Assembly: GCF_011397635.1 (NCBI RefSeq)
Contig: NC_064757.1
Span: 35,129,839-35,193,838 of the forward strand
DNA: 64,000 nt
Source: Epinephelus fuscoguttatus
Lineage: Eukaryota > Chordata > Actinopteri > Perciformes > Serranidae
Direction of reading: 5' to 3'
A program made the translations under genes and the position numbers. The notes beneath the pieces are model-generated. The model was not told the origin of the DNA. It worked only from the letters and a program-made list of their open reading frames with translations, and did no database searches. Of this stretch, positions 1 to 12,500 are shown piece after piece (within the stretch, counting starts at the first letter, position 1; each line of letters starts with the position of its first letter).

Positions 1-490
1 GAAAACCTGGAAAAGTCATGAAATTACATAATTCCCAGGCCTGGTAAACTCATGGAATTAGTAAAATCCTTTAAGGTTTTGGAAAAGTGAAGGAAGTTTG
101 TTGTGTGTAATGAAACTGTTACAGGAAACTTCAGTGGAAAACACTGCATGTAATGTAACAGCAAATTTGTTTTCTGCCGCTGCTGACGTAACGTAGCTGT
201 GAAATGCATCGATGTGTGACGTGTTGTTTACCTTCACATACGTCTCTTCATTTTCTCTGCGTTCAGTCTCTCCTTCCATGTGTGCCAGTTAGTTGGAATT
301 ATGTTTGAATAGGGTTTGAATCTGATATGACTGAGGGAAAATAACATTGTGACAGTGTCCCAAAGGTGCCATACCTGTACTACTACTTTTAAATTGTGGA
401 AAGGGTCATGAAAGTGTTATAATGGATCCTTGTAAAGTCATGGAAAAGTTCTGAAATTTTGTCCATGAAAATGTGTAGGAGCAAATTCCT
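1..490. repeat. Dispersed repeat with gaaaagtcatg motifs in malt1 intron 1
   Basis: The left edge lies in the first intron of malt1. The motif GGAAAAGTCATGAAA and variants (CTCATGGAATTA, AAGTCATGGAAAAG) recur at about 10-60 and 405-475. This looks like a decayed dispersed fish element. I see no terminal repeats that fix its ends and no coding exon here. The first malt1 exon, carrying the start of the death domain, is therefore outside the window. Confidence 0.45.
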
Positions 491-562
491 TGTTTCTGTC
501 AACATATTTGTCCAATAGATTTGATTCTGATATCTGAAATGTGACATGCTGTCGTTCTCCAG

Positions 563-3500
563 CTCAGACGACATGGAGATGTGCTCTCTGAAGGTGCTGG
601 AGCTGGAGGGAAGTCCAAGCCGCATGCTGCTGAGGCTGATGGGAGAGCGAGGCTGCACCACGGGTCACCTGGTTGACTACCTCCAAACTCTGGGTAACTC
701 GGAGGCCCTGCAGTGCCTGAAACCATCAGGTACAGTAAATACGCCTCCAGACTGGCTATCATGTTGTCAGGTATCCAAAGTAGGCTGATGTTTGTTCTGT
801 GTGTTGAATTTATGACTCACTTTATGGTGCAGACACTTATAGTACACTGCCAGGCAGGTTACAGTCAGTGCAACACTAGACAAGCATGCATTCAAGTATC
901 AGTTTGGGTTTTTGAAACAGGAAACACGTTTATTCCAACATTACAATATTGGTAGTGTGGTAAGTAAAGTGAAACTGCATGTGCACTTTTGGGAAACCAC
1001 AACGCCGTATAAACCCAGTTTGGTGATTTTGATACATGACATTAAATGTTCTTTGCTACAGATACATGAAACCAATTGAAAATCAGAGTGACAATTTAAA
1101 ACAAAGTGTGAATTCAAAGTAAAAGTCTCCTAAATCTACAGCCCTGCAGATCCTCATTCAGCCCCAGTCGGTGGCTCTCATATCTGGACATAATCTGCGC
1201 CTGAGCTGTCACGCTGTGGGCAAATCTCCAGTACAGTACCAGTGGTTCAAGAGCAAGGAAGAGGTGAGCTTTTATCGCTGTACATCAGTATTGTCTAGTT
1301 CAGGATTCAAAGGAAATTTAGAGATAAAACAATCACAAACTGCAGTTCGAGTGTCAGATGAACAGGCCTGGGCCTGAAATCTGCTTCACTACAGCCTCTC
1401 CATTCTCCTGGCTTGAATGCCCAGAACAAAACATTTTGCAGCTATAATACTGCAGCTTTATGAACTCATGGTCCCTTTTTTGTTTGTTTGTTTTTCATTT
1501 AAAGTAGTTAAAGAAGCTGAAATAAAGATTAAAAAAACATGATATGATGTTACACAGCAAACACAGTGAGACACTCCTCTGGCAGCTCTGCATTCCCAGA
1601 TTGAGAAACATATGTATATTATGTCTTTATTAGTCCATAATGTTGACATGAATAGCATACTGTAGGTTGTTTTACATATTGTGTGTCTGAAACTTTGCTG
1701 TAAAGGAAACATTTAATACTTACTGGTTCTATAAATCAAAAAGGTGAAGGTGGAAGAGGGATGTCGTCTGTTAGGTTGGTCTGGGAGGATGTATTAAAGA
1801 TCGGGCAGAGGGAGACTCAGTGTGAGGTTTCAGTCTCAGGTGTTTTTCTGCCCGAGCTGATCACAGGCCTCCGGACGGTACCTAGAATGAGACATGGGAG
1901 AGGTATGCACCAGACTGAATAACAAGAGATGCGGGAAGAGGGGAAGAGAGGATGAAGGAATGTTGGTACGGATGAGGTAGGGAAGGGTAGGATGATGGAT
2001 GAAGGGAGGGTGGGTTGAGAAATTGAAGACAAACAGCAGGATGGGTTGACGAGGGATAAGTTGGCTGGGTAGGTAAGCAGAGGCGTGGCCCTGCTCCCAA
2101 ACCTAAGTTAACAAAACAATTTCTTTAATACAGTCTTCAAGCTTTCCAGGAGGTGTACTTGAATTTAATTGCAGTGGACAATATGTTAAATGCACAAACT
2201 CTTAACTGCAAAACCTTTCAGATACTCATCCATCCTTCCTTCCTACAGGTGTCAAAAGAGGCTCTTAAGGTTTTACTATACAGGATTTTCCCTTAATAAA
2301 CATTATGTACAGACGTATACAGAAGTAATCCCTCTCAATCATCACTTATGACCCACTAGAATTGTGTGGACATATATTTTTCTGCACAGACTCTGCTTCT
2401 TTGCTGTGTTCAGGACGTTTCTGGGCGTGTACCCCCACAGTGCTCAGGTGAGGTCAGGGCTTTATTAGCTGAAAAAAAAAAAAAAAACAGCGAGGTGAAA
2501 CAACAAATGAGAGTGAATCTGGGATTGGCTTTTGCATCTTATCCCAAACTACAGGCACAATCTTTGACAATTACAACCTTCAGTTGTGCTGTGTGTGTTG
2601 GACCACTAAAAGTGAAGTGGTCAAATTACTCACTGTTTCTCTTTTCCACCACAACCCAAAACAAGTTATTCAGAGCTGGTTAATTTCAAGAGGAAATGTT
2701 ACATATACAGCACTTTACTTCAGCATGGCTCTCACCCTCCCCACAACGCTCTGGTCGAACAAAGGAGCACCTTCAGCCTGAGACTGATTGCTCCTAAATG
2801 CACCACTGAGCGCAACAGGAAGTCATTCTTACCTGTGGCCATTAAACTGTACAACTCCTCCCTCTGATGATCGGACTCATTTGGCTATTTATAAAACAAA
2901 ACAAACAATATAACTACTCATTCGCATTTCATTTATAACGCTACAACCATTTCATTGTATATTGTATATATTTCAGATTGTCTACTTTACGATTTTATTA
3001 TTTATTTTTATTTTATTGTCTACTTTAATATTTATTTTATTTTAATGTCTACTTTAATATTTTATTTTATTTATTTTCATTGTCTATTATAGTATTTTAT
3101 TTATAACTTCATCTTTATCTCTTGTTTCCATTCATGCTGTATTTCTATTTCTACTTTGCACGGAGCACTGGAACAAAAACAATTTCCCCCCGGGGATTAA
3201 TAAAGTATTCTGAATCTGAATCTGAATCTGAATCTTAAATCCATCCACATACTTTTACCTTTTATTTATCTGAAACTAGAGTTCGACTGCTGCTTTTGTA
3301 AAGGATGGCACTTTGTTTTGCCAGCATTCTGTCTTTAAATTCGATATTTTCTTACACAAATATTGGGCTTGGATTGCTTGCTTCTGCATAGTTTTCTTCA
3401 CAACTAAAACTAAAACCCTAACAGGCATCTTATGCATTCAGTAGGATACACTCAGATACACGTATTGGACAAGATAACATTTTAAAGAGTTACTAGAGTG

Positions 3501-6500
3501 AGGGAAGGAGAGCTAATATGAAGAAGGGCGTAAGGAGATAAGACGTAAGCCTGCAGATGGGGAACGCTGTTTCTCTTCTGGACTGTAATAATGTTACACT
3601 TTGCTTTTTGGTAAATATGATTCATATCTTTACACATCCTCAGGTGCCAAACTGCTCCTTTCCAGACCTGGTGATAAGTCCAGTCCATCTGAAGGATGCC
3701 GGCTTTTACATCTGCAGGGTCAACAGTGGAGACACGTTTGAATTCAGCCAGTGGGCTCAGGTGGACGTCCTGAATGTCACCATGTCATGCGGTGAGATAT
3801 TCAATGTGTTTAAAGGGACAGTTCACCCCCAAATCAATACATATTTTTCCTCTTACCTGTAGCGCTGTTTATCAGTCTAGATTGGTTAAGTGTGAGTTGC
3901 AGAATGTTGGAGATATCTGCCGTAGAGTTGTGAGCAGTTTAGTGTAGGAACTATTTTCTTTCTACCAAACTACACCCGCCAACTGTATCACCACGCAGAA
4001 GGAAGCTAGCTTGTTGCTAGCTCACTGAGCACCACTGAACTAAATAACGTTACAGCTTAGCCGGGGGGGACGCCATTAATGTTGAGCCTCTCATCCATAA
4101 GTAGATGCACGCTTCCTTCTGCGTGGTGATACAGTTGGCAGGTGTAGCTTGGTAGAAAGAAAATAGTTCCTACATGAAACTGCTCACAACAAGGTCTGTT
4201 GATTATCTTGAGTAACCAGGTCATGATTTCTGGAAAGAGACATTGCTGTGGAGTTTTTCAAATCTATTTTTTGGCGCTTTGAGCACCACAAGCTGAGTGC
4301 CATCTACTGTAGTTTCATTATATTCAAGAGAAGGCAGACATTTCTATGGCTGGTAAAACATGTGTTTTTCATTTATAAATGCCTTTTGTCTCTTTTGATG
4401 TGAACTACTTCAATTGTTTTACATATTTTAAAGTGTCTGCATTAGTTTAAGGACATGAAATGTTTATGTTTAGAATAAGTGACTCCTGTAGCAACTGGAC
4501 CTCTCTCTGGACCCTAACTCTTATATATCCTGTGAGAATTACTAGCTGAAGCAGGAATCTTTTAACTAGATACAGTAGATAATGTACTTATGATGTGTTC
4601 TCTCCCTCCGCTACCAGGGCAGAGTTATCATTCCTTGGAGGGTCGGCTGAAGTTGGTGATCCAGCCTCAGTCCCAGCGGCTACATGTTGGGGAAAACCTG
4701 CAGCTGGAGTGTGGAGCCGTGGGACGACCGATCCCTCGGTACCAGTGGCACAGAAATGGAGTCCCGGTCCCTAACGCCACAAAGAGGAAACTCACGGTTA
4801 GGAGACATTGTATAAGTAGTACTGATACAAAAATGTAACCCTTAACTTCTTGTTTGGACTCTTTCTCCGATTATAGTTCTCAGACATCACAACGTGCAAG
4901 CGTTTTACTTACTTACTAAGGGGACGGAGTCTTAATAAAAACATCTGTGCATTTCAGATTCCTCACTCGATGCAGGATCACCACGGCAGGTATCGCTGTG
5001 AGATCAGCAGCAGCACTGAGAGAATGTGGACCAATGAGGTTAACGTCGTGATTGGTATGTCACACTTCAGTAAATTTATTGATACTGTTATTACAGCGCT
5101 GTGAGACCCGCTCTGTTGTGGTTACATCTGAGTGATTATTTGCTCTGCTCTTGACCAAAAGAACCAGGGATATCTGTCCAGATTTCAGAGGCAATGGAGT
5201 GCTCTGAAGGTAGAGTTGAAAGCAGCGGTGTATCAAATGGCAGTAGGGTAACGACAAGAGGGTTTTAACTGCATGCAAGTGTTAATTATAACTCTGTAAC
5301 TGCACGTGGGTCCTGATTATTGTCACATAAACACTAACCAGTACAGTACTCACAGGGTTTGATCTACAAGGTTTCACATGCATGATTTTTTTGATTTTAC
5401 TAAAATCATTACTTTTAATCAGTTGTACTCTAAATGATGGCTGTGTTCTATGTTTATCTTACTGTCAACAAATGAAATGAAAAGACCAAAACCAGAGGAA
5501 CTGATCCTGTCAGCCTGTAGTATTATCTGTGTATCAAAGTGAGATGTAGCTTATTCGTCTGTGCCATTGTTGTCTGAAAAACACTATTAACTATAAACCA
5601 CATATTGTTGAGTCACACTGTTGCACAGGTGACATGTTTTTTTCTTAGAATTAATACATGTACCATCCTGCCACAGCTGTAATACTCACCAGAGCAGCAA
5701 ATGTGTCTGAAAATAGTCCCCAATAAATGCATGTATTGCTCTTGTTTGAGCAACATTAGCTAAACAACTACAGTGACCAGCTGTGACTGTTGAATTCTAA
5801 GTTAGTACTGATCTTTAAAATAATAATTTGGCCAATAGCCGATGCTGATACAGACAATTTTTGTTGTTGTTGTTTATTTAGCATGTCTGCCTTGATGTAG
5901 CTAGATGTGAGATGCAGAGCAACATGACAACAAACCACACACGTGCACGGCACCTGTTAACCTCTTGCGGCATGCCAGAGTCAGAACTGGCTAGTGGCTT
6001 GTCTTCCGAATCAGCAGCTTATCGTGCCTCTGCAGCTACTGTCATCTGAGTCTGACCACAAATAACTGACATAACATTTAGCCGGCAAAAAACTGATGTG
6101 ACACCACAGATAAACATCTGCCAGTGCCACTGGTGAGTGACATCTTAATTGCTGACAGGCTGATGGCAGTCAACAAGGCGAATATCGGCCACGGATAAAG
6201 CAGTGCATCCCTATTGAGCTTATGTCAGAAATAAAACCATCTTTTAGTGACCTGTGGTTTTGGTTAGTTTGGTTTTGGATTCGCTGACAATAAGAAAAAC
6301 ATAGAATAACACCAGCCTTAATCTCTATGTTTAATTCTAATTAGTTGATTCAACTGCATGAATATTAGACACCTACTGTACATACTAATCATTTTTTCCT
6401 GAATCAGTAGAATATTTTTTATAACACCTACCTAGAAATGCTCAGCTTATGTGATGGTAATGTATTTGTATTTTTGATTCCTAGATGACATTTATGCCAT

Positions 6501-9500
6501 TGGAGGAGGTAAGACTTATCATATCCATGAAGTATTCATACATACCTATTTGAACAGTTATTTTCCACATACAGAACTTTCTTTATAATCCTCTAATTGT
6601 GACATTGTAATTTTAGGTTCCAGTGATTTATTCCTGAATAGTATTCCAGAACAACTTTATGGTAAGTGTCTTTCAACACACTTCTTTATGTTAGTGAATT
6701 ATCAGTATGACTACACTAGTTCTTCTGCTGTATCTTAGTGAATAATACATCTGATGCACAGTTCCTCTATATGTGAACTAAGCTGCTGTCGTGTCTGATA
6801 TGATCTGGATCTTTGTCCTGACCTGCCGTCAGTTCCTCTGTCAATATGAAACCAAAATACAGATATGAAACTTGTAGCTTTCTTGTAACATATGATGTCG
6901 GCAGCCACACAGGTGGACACAATAACACTTTAAAGCAAAATGACGTCCAACAGCACCTCAAAAAACACATCCAGAGTTTCATCAATGTCTCTGACACCAG
7001 AAAAGAAGAATTAAAAGCAGACTGGTGACATGACATCAAACAGCTATTAATGTCATTGTATTCAAAGACAGATGACCCACTTCCTGCCTACATTTCTTTG
7101 GAAGTTTGATTTTTATCACTACCTGAAATACTGATGTAAAGATGAATCTTTTTATAGATCTTCTTCTGAAAGGGGAATTTGTTTCTCGCTTCTGTCATAA
7201 AAAAGAGGATATAGAGTAAAAGCAAGACACAAAAACACACTAACCTTTATTACAAGACTCTGCTTTGACACACATTGAGATGGATCAACCAGTGAGAAAA
7301 ATCTAAGCAAACTAAACTGGCATGAAGGCAAGATTATTTTTCAGCTATAATCTTGATAAGATAAGCTATATCTTGCTTTGTACTGTACATATCTCGGTCA
7401 CAATTCTTTCATAACCCAATTTTAAGGATCCTTATTAAAACATATTTGCTTATGTAATGTGTAAATAAGGAATATTAAGCGATGTAATAATGATAATGAA
7501 GTTTATTTATAGAGCACCTTTCATACAAGAAATGCAGCACAAATGTCTTTCATATAAGGGCATTATAAGCACTGAGTGCTTCACATGAAAACAGGCATAA
7601 AGGACATTTAAAACAGTTTAAAACGTGGATTAACTGGTTCATAAAGTCATAGAGTTGTAAAACAATACAACTCTATGTATATATTTACTTTATGAAGCCG
7701 ACAGTAAAAAAGTTTGCAACTATAATATCAGTGGTAACTGTGTGCCGCTTTTTTTAAGCAATACTTGTGTAGCTGAGCATCCTGGGTTCACCTAACCGAA
7801 TAATTAAAAGAACAATAAGTGGGACAAAAGAAAGTGTAACAGCTCCAACAGCAACCGCTGCCCATTTATTATCCTTCACATCAGTAAAGTCTCACACATG
7901 CCTGAGTCCCCTAAAACAGCAGAACGTCACCCCACAACTTTCTCTGCCCTACGGCAACTCAACAGGGACACACAATATAGAACAGTCTGTTACATTTGTA
8001 TTGTTATGCCTCTGCACCAGCGACAGATGGGGCCAGAGGCATAATGTTGTCATGTCATCAGTCTGTCCTGTTCTTGTGGACATGACATTCCAAGAATACC
8101 TGAAGGCAATATCTCCAAATTTGACACAACGATTCACTTTGACTCAGCGATTAACTAATTAGATTTTGGTGGTCAAAGGTCACTGTGACCTCACAAAACA
8201 TGTTTTTTACCATAACTCAAGAATTCACACGCTAATTATGACAAAATTTCAAAAATGATGAAGTGATGACATCTTATATTCAAAAGGTCAAAGGTCAAGA
8301 ATAGTGTGAATCACATTTATCACTTGAACTTGTACAGTTTGCAGCATTTTTCATCTCGAGTTCTAAAAGATGTTTCATTGATGCGTCCAAGTTGTTTCCC
8401 CTCCCATAGTTTAACAGTATGGTTTTCGTCCTCTCTTGTGTCTCCTCTCAGCGACTGACAAAGTTGCCCTGCTGATCGGCAACCTGTCTTACAAGAACCA
8501 CCCGCAGCTCAAGGCTCCCATGGTGGACGTGTACGACCTCACCAACCTCCTGCGGCAGCTGAACTTCCAGGTGGTTTCACTGCTGGACCTCACAGAGTCG
8601 GAGATGAGGAACGCTGTGGACGAGTTCCTGTTGCTGCTTCACAAGGGAGTCTACGGTGAGTTTAGAAACCTGTGGACGGTTCTAGATGTGATCATAGATC
8701 CGGACATATTCACTCCCCAAAACTGTAATTCAATGAATTATGTTTTTGTTAACTGAAATCCACACTTACCTCTTCAGGTCTGCTGTACTACGCTGGTCAC
8801 GGATATGAGAACTACGGCAACAGTTTCATGGTGCCGGTCGACGCACCAAACCCGTACCGCTCAGCCAACTGTTTGTGTGTGCAGAGCATCCTCAAACTGA
8901 TGCAGGAGAAGGAGACAGGCCTCAATGTTTTCCTGCTGGACATGTGCAGGAAGAGGTGAGTCAGTAGGTCAGTGGCTCAATTCTGTCAAATTTATTAAAT
9001 ATAACTGATGCTCTTATTCAGAGCCTTTTAAAATACATGTAGATAAAAAGAGTATAATTACTACTGTACATCAACAGAACACTGCATCCAAAGCTTTACT
9101 AAATATTAATATTACCACAATATGAGAATACATTAGAGTGATTATTGCACCTTTCAATCTTGTGTTTTTTAATCATTTTCCAGGAATATTCACGATGACA
9201 GCGCTCCAAACATTGTCCTCAGAGTCACAGCCAACATTGTCTTTGGATACGCTACGTAAGTTTGAAACGTCAAAGCATTCAAAACTACATTTACACACTT
9301 TATGTTTTTAGGAAATTATAAAATGTTGTATTCTTTGTGTTTTGGCTGCTCAGGTGCCAAGACGCAGAGGCCTTCGAGCTGAGCTCCAGCGGCTTCACCA
9401 ATGGCGTGTTTGTCAAGTTTTTGAAGAAGCGGCTGCTGGACGATGAGAAGATCACCGTGGTGCTGGACAGAGTCGCTGAGGGTGAGAGAGGAGCACAAAC

Positions 9501-12500
9501 ACAATACATAAGAAGAACTGGTTTTAAAATGGCAGCACTTTCTTCTTAAATGAATTTGTGCCTGAGAATATCATCAGGTCACCATGGAGAACTGTGATAA
9601 AAGAATTAAAAGACCACTTTTCAGTGTTTGTTTATGAAGTCGATTGCTTTACAGTTGCAGCCACAGGAAATTAAATGTTGCTTGCTTTGCATTATTGATG
9701 TGAAATTTGTATCCGCTTGCTTGTGGGCTAATGGAGTTTCCCTTAGATCCAGGGTTATTGAAGGAAACTGACTTGAGGTTACTGTAAGATGCACTTACCA
9801 TTAAACGACGTTGAGGATGTGGACAGGTCTTTAACATGAGCTCAGGGTGGGTTAATTAAATGTGCTAACATAATGAGAGTCTCACAGTGCTCGTTGCCTG
9901 GTTGGATCCAGTTTCAACTCATGTAAAGATATTTTTTGAGCTTTACAGTCCAGACAAGCTGTTGTTGAACATGTGATTTGTAACTTCTTGTGTCCAGACA
10001 TGGGTCAGTTTGATGCTACGAAGGGGAAGCAGGCTCTGGAGATCCGCAGCAGTCTGTCAGAGAGGAGAGCGCTGACCGATCCTATTATGCCTGGTGACAG
10101 CGCTGATGTGGCTCACGCTCGCAGCCTCCAGTGGGCAAAGGCTCACGGTGAGCATAAAACACAAACTTAATTTTTACTTTCAGTTCGTTTGCCTGGTTGT
10201 CAGCAGGATTAAAGAAAAACGACCAGCTTGAATTTAATGAAACTTAGTGTAAGGTTGTAGCATGGACCAAGGAAGAATCCAAGAAATTTTTGATCACGCA
10301 GTGGATGCACGACTTATTTTTCACTTTTGTTAACACTGCAAGATAGCATTTGGTCTTGGTGGAATAACTGCCATCTTAAAAGCCAGCATATGGTAGTAAA
10401 GTTTAACAGTGACAAAACATCACCAACGGTAGAAGTGTAAGTAAACTGGCTCTGGGGTAGCTTATGTAACTGGTGGACTCAAGTGTTGTCTGCGTTGTGT
10501 TGATATGAAGAGGCCAGACCATGGATTTCTTTGGAGGCAATCTCTGTTTATTCCTGACAACTCTGACAGCAAGAGGTAAAAAGCAAAATCCTCCATCAAT
10601 TCCGACCATATAACTCAAGCCACTACACATATTAGGTGACACAGGAATATGTCAGCATAACATACAATAAGGTTAGGCTGAAAAATGAACTTAAACATAG
10701 CTTAACAGCACTAAAACACAACACGAAAGCAATGTCACTCACCTCTCCCATGGAGTACAACAGCAAAAAGGAAGAGGTAAGGTGGGAGACACCCCTTTAT
10801 AGGTGGGGCACCCCCAAAGTTATAGTATAGTTATAGTATCAAACGTTCCACATATTGACTATGAAGGCACTAAGCGTGTCAGGTGATAACAATGGAAACA
10901 CATTTTGTGTAATAATAATACTTAATATTACACATATTACTGCTGTATAACTGAGCTTGTTACACCTTTACATGTAGCTGCTATGATTTGGTTTTGGAAA
11001 TATATCCAGACATACATGGTGGCTGCACTTGCAGATTTACATATCATAAAGGACTTTACTTTTGACCTCTGTGAAGGTCTGCGCTCATCGAGTGCCCTTC
11101 CAGTCGAAAATTTGTTTAGTGGCCACTGGGGAGCCCCAGTACTGCACACTAAGTCAAATGTTGACTCTGGTAATTGGTGATTAAACACACAGAGCTCACA
11201 CTGTTATAATCACACCTGCACTCACGGGGGCTTCCCGAGGCAACCACACTGCTGATGGAAACAAGGTTGGAAGAGCGAGAAACACCTGATGACAACATTA
11301 TCACCTCTGTCGTCAGCTCAGAAATATTTGCCTATGTATATATGCGTGGGTGGGTGGGTGGGGCATCCATGTTGTAACCTCCATCACCACTTTTTTCTAA
11401 CGGCTGAGTGGGAGTTTCCATTTGAAAAACATGGATAAAATCGCCAATGAACCTGAACCCGCCCTCTAATCATCTTGTGACACCTCTTCTTGGGGACACT
11501 GGGGGTATCCCGGTCCTCAGGTTGGGAATCGCTGCTGTACACGAATTTAAGATTCTAACACTTTCATTTTTCCTTTTCTTCTGGTGATTTTTGTGCCTAG
11601 TAGTAATGTCAAACTCTCCAATTCTGAGCCAAGGATTTAAGATAGAGACAACATTTTTCTGTTGTAATGTAATGTGTTGACTATGCAGAAAAGCTTTAGT
11701 ATATTTTCTGAAGGAAGGTGATCCAGGCACTCTGAAAAAATATAGAAAAACCAGGAAGTAGGTATTAAAAAGCCTTCACTGTTGTAGCTAAATCATTAAA
11801 AGAGCCCACATGTTTCGACCATTGCAGGTCTTTGTCAGGGCTTTCCTGCAGTGGTCGACATATGTTGGCTCTTTTAATGATTTAACTACTACAAATAAAG
11901 GGTGTTTAATATTTCCTTCCTTGTTATATGTGCCTGGATCGCCTTACTGTCAATCCTGTTGTTTCCTTTTCTCCACAAGATTTTGATCTACTTTTGTATA
12001 TACAGTGCAACCGGTCGTCTCTCTTATTTTATCACATATTTGCTGTTACATTTTTTTAATGAGAACTTGTTTTGTTTTCTGTGTGTTACTGTAGAGCTTC
12101 CTGAGAGTATGTGTCTCAACTTCGACTGCGGCGCTCAGATCAAGTTGGGCTTTGCAGCAGAGTTCTCCAATGTGCTTGTCATTTACACTCACATCGTCAA
12201 GAAGCCAGACGACATGTCATTCTGCCAGGCGCACGTCACCGACTTCTCACAGGTAAGTGTGAGTGAGGTCATGAACACTGGTCATTAAGAAAGAGCAGAG
12301 AATTTCTCATCTTTCTGACTGACAGGTGCTTTTTCCCTTCAGATTTGAGGAACTAACAGACACAAAATGCATGAGTTATAAATGCACTTGAATCTATCTT
12401 CTTGAGTGTGGGTGTGTGCATGACACCTCACACTCTGCACCAGTTATTCTGTTTTCTCACTTTTTGCTCAAGACTAGAACATCTCGCTTCAACAAAAGCA

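Noticed and set aside
546-562. ATG at 546 as the malt1 start codon
   Set aside because: It lies in the acceptor tract TCGTTCTCCAG, and MALT1 proteins have about 80 more residues of death domain before this point. The exon starts at 563 and exon 1 is off-window.
3190-3235. TGAATC array as an independent microsatellite
   Set aside because: It directly follows a LINE 3' terminus whose family is known to end in such short repeats.
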